Of a DNA stretch of 32,782 nucleotides, positions 23,940-30,929 are shown one piece after another. Origin of the DNA: an uncultured Bacteroidota bacterium. GTDB taxonomy: Bacteria > Bacteroidota > Bacteroidia > UKL13-3. A model generated the notes under the pieces. It was given only the letters and a program-made list of their open reading frames with translations. It was not told the origin of the DNA and did not search any database. Positions within the stretch are counted from its first letter, which is position 1. Every line of letters starts with the position of its first letter. The position numbers and the translations under genes were made by a program. The stretch covers positions 1 to 32,782 of the forward strand of contig CAIUDH010000051.1 of the NCBI GenBank assembly GCA_903897855.1, given 5' to 3'.

Positions 23940-25820
23940 CTAGAAAAACATTTTTAATTCGACCGTGGTTTCAAAGCCACTATAATGATCGTTCCTGAAA
24001 CTGGTATCCTCATACTTCATCCACCTTTCTCTCATGTAAAGTCCCACCCCTTTGCTCAATTCAATATCTAAACCCGAAGCAACACTCACACCCACCTGGT
24101 TCTTGGGTCTTCTTGTTACATTATCGGTTTGTGTTTTATAGTTCGCTATTATCCTCTCATAACTTACATAGTTAGTCCACACCAACCGCGGATTCAACTT
24201 TAAATAGCCTTCAAGTTGATGATAGTAGGCTCGTAATAAGGCTTTCTCCGAAAGTTTTAACAATGGAGAAAATTCGTTTTGAACAGAATTGAAGGATCCG
24301 AGATAAAAAACATAAAACGCCCGATTTGCTAAGGTCGTATTATATTTTGCATTTATTTCAATCGTGTTAAAGTGCTTTTTATAAAGCGGAAGGTTATTAG
24401 AATCCAATTCGGTGATATAAACTGTTTCATATACGGAACGATAAATTTTACTCAGGTTCTTATATGGACCCACCTCGCTTGGGAAATCCCACCGCCAAAA
24501 TCGGGAAAGTGCCAAGGTGTTAAATGCGTGGCCATAGGTTATTTTAGGAGAAAGTTCCTCAAGCTCTACCCCATTTGAATAACCAATGGATGTTTTTATT
24601 TTACCTGTGTTTACTTGTGAATTTAACTCTACCCCTTGCCTGTTGTTGGAGAGCTGACCAATAGGTAATACCGCACTTGATACTGCCAATAATACTGGTT
24701 GCGTTTGTGCTGGTGATAATTGAGTGGTTTGTTGAATGGAAGAGTTAATAAAAATCGCATTATTATTTAGGACATCCGGACTAATTCTATAAATATGCAA
24801 TTCCGTCGGGAACTTCTCTGCTATCGCATTTGAAACCTTTACAGAGATGGCTTCTCCCCAATTCCCTTGAATGTTGGAGCTAAATCTTTTGCCGGCACCT
24901 ATCTCTGCATAAATTTTAAATCTATTCAACTGTTGCTTTAATTCTATGGTTGCGATGTTAAAGCCAGCCGAGTTTTTTCCAAGAGAATCAAGAAAACTCT
25001 TATTATTAAACGTGTTGAATGCAATTGTATTATTGTTCTTAGAATATGTTTTCAGAATCTTTCCTCCAAACGAGTTGTTGGGTATAGGCGATAAACCTCC
25101 ATCAAGTTGAGTTTTGCCATACATTACACTCAATGAAAAGTTTTTTGGAAGCTGCTCCCCTTCAAGTATTAATCCCTGAAATGCTTGGTTACCCCATCGC
25201 TGATCCTGATTAATAGCCCCTGAAGCATAAAAATCAGAATACCTCGAGTCGACTTTCGCTGTGTTCGGATCCCATGGATTGCGTTCGAAAAGACTATATC
25301 TGTTATAACCCTTGGCTGTTTGAAAGGTGAAAGGTGAAAGTGAATACCAATTAATACCGCCTGCACGAATACTATAATTACCATAATTGGTACTAAAATT
25401 TCCAAATAAACTTACCCCTAGATTTAAGCCTTTAACATTTTCTTTTTCACCAACTCCGGTCATCGGTGACCATAAAAACAAATCGGTACCAAAAAAGGTT
25501 CTACTGCTGGCATATCCCTTTATATTAAGCATCAGCTGCGGAATCTGACTATCATCACCGATAAAAATATTGTTGATGTTATTTTCAAGATGACTGTAAG
25601 CATCATTTAGATGCCTGTAGTTTGCGATAAACCGGTAATATCCATTAATTTCTAAATTTTCAAGAGTCACTGGTGGTTTACTCAGAGTATTGTCAAGCCT
25701 TTCTATCGTAATGGCTACCGAATCGTAAGGAATAGCTGTTTTATCAGACCTTTCCTGTGCTAAAACCGGAAGGCCTATCAAACAAAATGCTATAAACAAA
25801 ACAAGTAAATATTTTCTCAT
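23940..25820 (-). CDS. Outer-membrane beta-barrel protein
   Basis: A 626-residue protein with a signal peptide (cut near PVLAQ22) and many amphipathic strands (LENLEINGYYRFIANYRHL, LNLGVSLFGNFSTNYGNYS, FSLSVMYGKTQLDGG). It ends in TTVELKMFF, with the terminal Phe expected of outer-membrane barrels assembled by BAM. No plug, TonB box or named domain was recognised. It shows no evident resemblance to the other barrel of the cluster beyond the fold. It follows the GH-A glycosidase gene by 12 bases. Likely a passive channel, or a surface anchor for binding or hydrolysis; which of these cannot be told from the sequence. Confidence 0.72.
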   Translation of the reverse strand: MRKYLLVLFIAFCLIGLPVLAQERSDKTAIPYDSVAITIERLDNTLSKPPVTLENLEINGYYRFIANYRHLNDAYSHLENNINNIFIGDDSQIPQLMLNIKGYASSRTFFGTDLFLWSPMTGVGEKENVKGLNLGVSLFGNFSTNYGNYSIRAGGINWYSLSPFTFQTAKGYNRYSLFERNPWDPNTAKVDSRYSDFYASGAINQDQRWGNQAFQGLILEGEQLPKNFSLSVMYGKTQLDGGLSPIPNNSFGGKILKTYSKNNNTIAFNTFNNKSFLDSLGKNSAGFNIATIELKQQLNRFKIYAEIGAGKRFSSNIQGNWGEAISVKVSNAIAEKFPTELHIYRISPDVLNNNAIFINSSIQQTTQLSPAQTQPVLLAVSSAVLPIGQLSNNRQGVELNSQVNTGKIKTSIGYSNGVELEELSPKITYGHAFNTLALSRFWRWDFPSEVGPYKNLSKIYRSVYETVYITELDSNNLPLYKKHFNTIEINAKYNTTLANRAFYVFYLGSFNSVQNEFSPLLKLSEKALLRAYYHQLEGYLKLNPRLVWTNYVSYERIIANYKTQTDNVTRRPKNQVGVSVASGLDIELSKGVGLYMRERWMKYEDTSFRNDHYSGFETTVELKMFF

Positions 25821-25832
25821 CTATAATTCTAA

Positions 25833-27335
25833 TTAAAGTTCAAAGTCTTTCATCTCTGTGTGTTTTATCTTAATTAATTTGGCTTGTTTATCACCCGGCT
25901 CTCTCGGAATTACCTTAAAAGGTATGTTAGCATAGGCAATTTTTCCATTACTCATGACCGATACAAATAGCCGATACAAACCAGGCTCCACAGGTGCCCT
26001 GAAAATTATTTTATTTGAAGCGCGGCCTTTTATAATTAAACCCAAAACCTCTCTCGCTTCATTTTCTACATCACCCCCCGATTTTTTATCGGTACTCTCC
26101 TCAACAATTCGCCATTTGTATTTAATGGATTTATTTGTAGCCGAATCAAGTAACTGTATGCTTACAAAAGCATTCGACTTTTCCTCCGCTTTTAATATAA
26201 TATTTTCTTTTCCTGTCTGGTTTTGGATACTAAATCTGAGTATTGCAGGAGCCGGTTTGGTAATTGCTTTTCCTGTAAACACCTCCTCTAAAGCATCGAT
26301 TGGTTCTGTTGGTACATTCTCTTTTGAAAATAAACCATACCACGTTTCTGTGTATTCTTGTTTTGCTCCCCATAAAAAGGCATAAGAACCTAAGCAGTGG
26401 TTTTTATACGGTTCAATATAATTTTTATACCTCGTATAGTACGATTCCTTCTTTTCGGAACTCGACTGCTCAAGAGAGACCCCCCAACTTGTTTGAGGCG
26501 ACTCCCAATGTCCATTAGGCCCCCACTCCGTTATCATATAGGGTCCAGTCCAACCATAGTTTGAAATGTTTTTAGGCACGTTTCCAATATCTCCGTACGT
26601 GTTAATACAATAAATATCAATATCTGGGCAACGTTTTTTAATGTGCAACACCTCCATTGAATCTAACCCCGCTGTTACTGTTGATGTGGGATGATTAGGA
26701 TCGGTTTGATGAATATACTTGGCTATATCCTGCACGGCATCCCAGCAATTAGGATTGCTATAATCTAAATCCAGTTCGTTGCCAATACCCCACATTAACA
26801 AAGCAGGATGGTTTTTAAATTGATTCACCACCATTTTAAAATGTTCGAATTGTTTTTTCACCTTCTCGCCATTATCATAATCAAAGCCGTGTCGTTCAGG
26901 CTGAAGCCAAAATCCCAACATCACCGTTAACCCTTTTTTCTGCGCCTCATCCAATACCTGTTGTGCATTATCGACACCCCAAGTTCGGATCGAATTACCT
27001 CCTATTTCAACTACCTTATCCAAATTTACTTCCCCTCCCAATCCTTTCACATAATAGGGAGAACCATTGCGCATGAGGGTATATGCTTCTCCGCTCTTAA
27101 CCACGGTGGTTTGCGCCGTTGCCAACGAAAATGTGAACAAAAGCAAGAGTATATTTAAATAGTTGCGGAGCGGTGCTCTGAATTCGGTTCTGATAGAATC
27201 CAATGAATGAAGTTTTAATTCACAAGAAAATAATGAGCTCGAAAACTCCTGAATGGCAGCGGGCTCACACCATAATTTCTTCGCTTTCCCGTGTAGAGAA
27301 TAAAACAAATTTTTATATGTATTGATTATTATCAT
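25833..27335 (-). CDS. Clan GH-A glycoside hydrolase (TIM barrel) with C-terminal beta domain
   Basis: A secreted TIM-barrel glycosidase of up to 500 residues. The acid/base Glu187 lies in LLMWGIGNELDL and the nucleophile Glu270 in GPYMITEWGPNG, the GH-A pattern of GH2/GH5-type enzymes. VKGLGGEVN, GGNSIRTWG and GFWLQPERHGFDYDN form the barrel start. The C-terminal part (about 370-480) is a beta-sandwich. Families such as GH158 or GH2-C are candidates for a beta-1,3-glucanase, but this needs a profile search. The ATG at 27335 leaves an odd stretch of about 50 residues before the signal sequence (NILLLLFTFSLATAQ); a TTG at 27203 (residue 45) would give a normal signal peptide. It begins 3 bases after the sigma factor gene. 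Confidence 0.82.
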   Translation of the reverse strand: MIIINTYKNLFYSLHGKAKKLWCEPAAIQEFSSSLFSCELKLHSLDSIRTEFRAPLRNYLNILLLLFTFSLATAQTTVVKSGEAYTLMRNGSPYYVKGLGGEVNLDKVVEIGGNSIRTWGVDNAQQVLDEAQKKGLTVMLGFWLQPERHGFDYDNGEKVKKQFEHFKMVVNQFKNHPALLMWGIGNELDLDYSNPNCWDAVQDIAKYIHQTDPNHPTSTVTAGLDSMEVLHIKKRCPDIDIYCINTYGDIGNVPKNISNYGWTGPYMITEWGPNGHWESPQTSWGVSLEQSSSEKKESYYTRYKNYIEPYKNHCLGSYAFLWGAKQEYTETWYGLFSKENVPTEPIDALEEVFTGKAITKPAPAILRFSIQNQTGKENIILKAEEKSNAFVSIQLLDSATNKSIKYKWRIVEESTDKKSGGDVENEAREVLGLIIKGRASNKIIFRAPVEPGLYRLFVSVMSNGKIAYANIPFKVIPREPGDKQAKLIKIKHTEMKDFEL

Positions 27336-27338
27336 TGT

Positions 27339-27971
27339 TTAAGCCGCTTTGGAACTGTTTTTAAAGAGACCCGATGAATAATTTGTAGCCATCAACGTAC
27401 TTGCAGAAGCGACTGTTAATTGACTGTCAAAAATCATTTTTAACGTTTTTCTGGCCCGGTAAATCAAGGAGTATACCGCCGTGAGTGAATTGCCTATCAT
27501 ATCAGCAATTTCTGAATTACTAAATCCCTGAACCTTACTTAAGGTAAAAGCGACCCTTTGGTTTTCTGGCAACTTGCTTAACGCATTTCTCAGTAACCGA
27601 TGATGCTCTTTTTGCTCCAGCTTATAATCGGGTCGTTCGTTTCCCGCTACACAGTGCGCTATACATTCTAATCCTAATAAACCCGCTCCTGATGAAAAAC
27701 GTTTTTTTCGCTTTTGCCTTTTTATTTCATCCAACGATTTTGTTACTGCGATGCGATACAACCAAGTGCTTAATTTGGCCTCTCCCCTAAACTGTTTGAT
27801 GGAATGAAAAACTTCAATAAAAACCTCCTGCGCCATATCTTCAGCATCTTCCTTATTCATTAAAAAGCGATAGCAAATATTAAAAACCGTCTTCCCGTTC
27901 TCTCTCACCAACTCACAAAATGCGCCCTTGTTACCTTGCTTTAGCCGGTCTATCAGTGTTGCTTCAATCAT
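27339..27971 (-). CDS. ECF-type RNA polymerase sigma factor
   Basis: A 210-residue extracytoplasmic-function sigma factor. Region 2 is seen in MNKEDAEDMAQEVFIEVFHSI and KLSTWLYRIAVTKSLDEIKRQ, and region 4 in LPENQRVAFTLSKVQGFSNSEIADMIGNS with the recognition helix and IYRARKTLK. The frame opens at 28049, but the 26 extra codons look non-conserved and the ATG at 27971 gives the standard MIEATLIDRLKQGNKGAF start. A tail of about 30 residues follows region 4 (SASTLMATNYSSGLFKNSSKAA), longer than usual. No anti-sigma or FecR-like gene is near, while the next gene (GH-A) starts 3 bases downstream. It probably controls its own cluster; the inducing signal and promoter are unknown. Confidence 0.9.
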   Translation of the reverse strand: MIEATLIDRLKQGNKGAFCELVRENGKTVFNICYRFLMNKEDAEDMAQEVFIEVFHSIKQFRGEAKLSTWLYRIAVTKSLDEIKRQKRKKRFSSGAGLLGLECIAHCVAGNERPDYKLEQKEHHRLLRNALSKLPENQRVAFTLSKVQGFSNSEIADMIGNSLTAVYSLIYRARKTLKMIFDSQLTVASASTLMATNYSSGLFKNSSKAA

Positions 27972-28351
27972 GATAGATGAGACGTTGATGGTGGGTATTA
28001 ATAACGTTTGTAGCAATGCATAAATGAGCAGCCCGTAAAAAGAGGCCATCTGAAAAATATCTTACTTTGCTTTTCCGTGAAAAGAATTTTGAGCTTATCG
28101 ATTTTTGCATGAAACCTAGGTTCTGTGAAAAACTTTTATCGAAATCAAAAAATGCAAGTTATTGTATTTTTTACAATAAGGGTAAATTTTTTATTAAAAA
28201 TTCATAATGGTCTCATTTTCTGCGATATAATATTGTCATGTGGCTGAGATTTAATTCAACGAAAGTGCCTTTACTAAACTAGATGACCCGAAAAAATAAA
28301 AAATGAGAGGCCTGAAAAAGCGAGACAATATTCAAAGAATGAGAGTTCACA
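27972..28351. other. Intergenic region upstream of the sigma factor
   Basis: No gene was recognised between the sigma factor start and the end of the Nudix-type regulator. It contains a perfect 8-bp dyad, TTATTGTA-TTTTT-TACAATAA (28159-28179), which could be a protein-binding site. The rest is AT-rich with no full TAnnTTTG match on the minus strand, which would suit a promoter read by an alternative sigma factor. Confidence 0.45.
28159..28179. promoter_or_regulatory. Palindromic dyad, possible operator
   Basis: TTATTGTA and TACAATAA are perfect inverted copies around five T bases. It lies about 190 bases upstream of the sigma factor ATG and about 170 beyond the stop of the Nudix-type gene. 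No U-tract follows on the minus strand, so a terminator is less likely than an operator. Confidence 0.35.
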
Positions 28352-29044
28352 TTAAATATCAAAATTGAATCCCAATTCTTCCAATTGCTGATATCTCTTT
28401 TTGTCGAATTTGTAAAGCTTTGCAGCGCGATGAGAAACTTTTTTCTGCTTCTCTCCTAGCTCTACCAAAAAATCATAACTAAGAATTTTCTTTCTAAAAT
28501 TACGGGTGTCGACTGCAATTTGTAGGATCGACTCATACAAATTTTGTAACTGATGCAATGAAAATTTTTCGGGCAGTAATTCAAAGCCAATTGGTTTGTA
28601 ACGCAACTTTCCTCGCAAGCGCTGTAATGCTTTATCCACAATGATATTATGATCGAAGGGTAGTTGTGGCAATTCAGAAATGGAAACCCACGAGGCGCGC
28701 TTAGCGAACGAAATTCGCGGCTCAAGCTTTTGGTTTTTGATTCTTATCAATGAATAATACGCAACGGTAATGACACGCCCCAGTGGATGTCGGTTAATGT
28801 CTCCGAAGGTAAATAATTGTTCCAAATGTGCATCGGTGAGCCCCGTAAGGTCGAATAAAATACGCGCCGCACCGTTATCCAAATTTTCATCTTCCCTTAC
28901 TAAGTTTCCAGGTAAAGCCATTTGTCCGATAAATGCTTCTTCGGCACGTTCGATAAGCAAAATTTTTAAATCACCTTGGTCAAATCCGAAGATAATATTA
29001 TCGATGGAAAATGTATTGTGGTAATTTGTTTGTTGCGCGTCCAT
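28352..29044 (-). CDS. Nudix/winged-helix transcriptional regulator (NrtR/AraR type)
   Basis: A 230-residue protein with an N-terminal Nudix domain (about 15-145) and a C-terminal winged helix (SLHQLQNLYESILQIAVDTRNFRKKIL ... VSHRAAKLYKFDKKRYQQL, split here for length). The Nudix box has decayed: PGNLVREDENLDNGAARIL is followed by FDLTGL, without the RExxEE catalytic glutamates, so it is probably a ligand sensor and not a hydrolase. This is the layout of NrtR-family repressors, including the sugar-responsive AraR of Bacteroides. It is divergent from a sugar MFS transporter. The frame opens at 29119, but the ATG at 29044 starts directly before the domain and has GGGAG upstream. The ligand is unknown. 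Confidence 0.85.
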   Translation of the reverse strand: MDAQQTNYHNTFSIDNIIFGFDQGDLKILLIERAEEAFIGQMALPGNLVREDENLDNGAARILFDLTGLTDAHLEQLFTFGDINRHPLGRVITVAYYSLIRIKNQKLEPRISFAKRASWVSISELPQLPFDHNIIVDKALQRLRGKLRYKPIGFELLPEKFSLHQLQNLYESILQIAVDTRNFRKKILSYDFLVELGEKQKKVSHRAAKLYKFDKKRYQQLEELGFNFDI

Positions 29045-29484
29045 ATTAGTAATGCTCCCAGATAACTCTGCGGTAAAAATAATTGATTTTGAATGATTCG
29101 AGAAGTTGTCTGGGTTCAATTCTTAAAAAAATAATACTGCCGTGATTTTTACTAAATAAAATTTCATGTATACAATACCCGTGCTCCAGAAAAAAATCAA
29201 TTCTGTGTTTCGTAAATTTGAAACTGAAACGTTGGCTTTGTATCATGGTCATTTTAAAGCTAACCAACGCTATGACGACATTAATTATATATTTTGGCGT
29301 TTTCCTTTAATTCTTTTTTTTACGATACTGTACTTGGTCTCCTCCCCTTTGTTTGATTATAAAAATTGCAGAATAATTATTTTTAGTGTAAGTTGCAAAA
29401 CTTGCTTAAAAAGATTTGCAATCAAGGATAACATTCGTTTTTTACTTAAACCATTCAGAATATTTTAACAATCAAAGAACCATT
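29045..29484. other. Divergent intergenic region, Nudix regulator and sugar transporter
   Basis: This stretch of 440 bases carries no convincing gene. A short perfect palindrome TGTATACA lies at 29167-29174. Near the transporter the plus strand has a -7-like AAGATTTG (29412-29419), an imperfect match, and TTGCAA-containing boxes on either side of it. A full TAAATTTG at 29213-29220 lacks a -33 partner. The regulator would be expected to bind here. Confidence 0.4.
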
Positions 29485-30927
29485 ATGCAAACCAAAGTTA
29501 TTGAAGAACCTACCAATTATAGAGCCTTAAGTACCTTAATTACCGTCTTCTTTTTTTGGGGGTTTGTGGCCGCCAGTAATGACATATTAATCCCCGTATT
29601 CAAAAAAGCATTTGATTTAACCCAGGGACAAAGTCAGTTGGTTTCACTGGCTTTCTATATTGCTTATACCGTGGGTTCATTAATTTATATGGGTATTTCT
29701 TTTTTGCTAAAAGAAGATATAGTAAATAAAATTGGATATAAAAACGGGTTGGCATTAGGCTTGGTAATTTCAGCCCTTGGTACCTTGCTTTTTTATCCTG
29801 CTGCAAATACGGGTTCATTTACGCTCATGTTATCGGGGTTGTTTATTGTAGCTCTTGGCTTTTCATTACAACAAACGGTGGCCAACCCATTGGCTATAGC
29901 ACTTGGACCAGTGGCCACTGGATCACAACGACTCATCATGGCGGGAGGTATTAATAATTTAGGTACGACAATCGGCCCCCTCGTTGTTAGCTTTGCCATT
30001 TTTGGTGCAGGCAGTAATACCAACACTGAGATGAGTATCGAAAGTGTGAAAATCCCCTATTTGGTGTTGGGAGTGGTTTTCCTTCTAGTAGCTGTGATCC
30101 TAAAAATGTCGTCATTGCCCGATAAGCCGAAAGCGATTGTGGAAGAAGTAGCCGAAGAGAAAAATTTAAAAACATCTGCTTTAAAATACCCTCAACTTGT
30201 GTTGGGTATGATCGCCATCTTTGTTTATGTAGGCGTAGAGGTGGCCACCGCAAGTAATTTACCTGCTTATATGCAAAACAATCTGGGATTTTCAACTCAG
30301 GCTATTGCACCCTATATTTCTTTATATTGGGCCAGTTTAATGATTGGCCGCTGGACAGGCGCCGTGGAGGCTCTCAGTGGTAAAGTCAATATCCAAAAAA
30401 TATTGAAATTTATCCTCCCTTACTTAGCATTTGGGGTGTTCTTATTAGTAAACGCGATAGCAAAACACGATTTAACTCCATTTTATGTCTATGGCTTAAT
30501 AATTATTGTGTTGATTGCTGCAGATCTTTTAAGCAAAGGCAATCCGGCTAGCATGTTACTTATTTTTTCTACCCTGGGAATAGCTGCTCTTTTAATTGGC
30601 ATGTTAACCCAAGGAATCGTCAGTGTTTACGCTTTCACAAGTGTCGGATTGTTTTGTAGTACATTATGGCCTTGCATATTTACTTTAGCAATAGCCGGAC
30701 TGGGTAAACACACAAGCCAAGGAAGTAGTTTCTTAATTATGATGATTATGGGAGGAGGTATTGTAAGTTGGTTACAGGGTTATATTGCCGATTTAACGAG
30801 TATTCACTTTAGCTATATCATCGGGGTGTTTTGTTTTGCCTACTTAGCTTTTTACGCCTGGAAAGTACGTGGAATTTTGCAACAACAGGGAGTATCGTAT
30901 GATAATGCGAAGACTTCTAGCCATTAA
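29485..30927 (+). CDS. FucP-type sugar MFS transporter
   Basis: A 480-residue inner-membrane transporter of the FucP/GluP branch of the major facilitator superfamily, with about 12 hydrophobic segments. It likely imports a monosaccharide together with protons. Seen: the first helix FFFWGFVAASNDILIPVFKK, the QGQSQLVSLAFYIAYTVGS segment, and FSLQQTVANPLAIALGP, all typical of the FucP family. A GQGI-like TQGIVSVYAF and the end LSKGNPASML lie in the second half. An upstream TTG at 29416 is in frame, but the ATG at 29485 begins the conserved N-terminus. It is divergent from the Nudix-type regulator and convergent with the copper ATPase gene (2-base gap). Glucose, galactose or fucose are possible; the beta-glucan cluster next door favours glucose. 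Confidence 0.88.
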   Translation: MQTKVIEEPTNYRALSTLITVFFFWGFVAASNDILIPVFKKAFDLTQGQSQLVSLAFYIAYTVGSLIYMGISFLLKEDIVNKIGYKNGLALGLVISALGTLLFYPAANTGSFTLMLSGLFIVALGFSLQQTVANPLAIALGPVATGSQRLIMAGGINNLGTTIGPLVVSFAIFGAGSNTNTEMSIESVKIPYLVLGVVFLLVAVILKMSSLPDKPKAIVEEVAEEKNLKTSALKYPQLVLGMIAIFVYVGVEVATASNLPAYMQNNLGFSTQAIAPYISLYWASLMIGRWTGAVEALSGKVNIQKILKFILPYLAFGVFLLVNAIAKHDLTPFYVYGLIIIVLIAADLLSKGNPASMLLIFSTLGIAALLIGMLTQGIVSVYAFTSVGLFCSTLWPCIFTLAIAGLGKHTSQGSSFLIMMIMGGGIVSWLQGYIADLTSIHFSYIIGVFCFAYLAFYAWKVRGILQQQGVSYDNAKTSSH

Positions 30928-30929
30928 CA

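Noticed and set aside
22063-25820. Calling the barrels SusC-like TonB-dependent receptors
   Set aside because: They are 571 and 626 residues, far shorter than SusC proteins, with no plug domain, carboxypeptidase-like N-terminal domain or TonB box.
25833-27335. Assigning the GH-A enzyme to GH158
   Set aside because: The gene neighbourhood would fit, but the visible motifs only support clan GH-A; a profile search is required to choose the family.
29167-29174. TGTATACA palindrome as the Nudix regulator operator
   Set aside because: Eight bases are expected by chance in AT-rich DNA and there is no second copy near the transporter promoter.
29166-29468. Plus-strand frame of 100 codons in the divergent intergenic region
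   Set aside because: The product is rich in Phe, Lys and Ile without a plausible signal or domain, and it overlaps the start region of the transporter gene.
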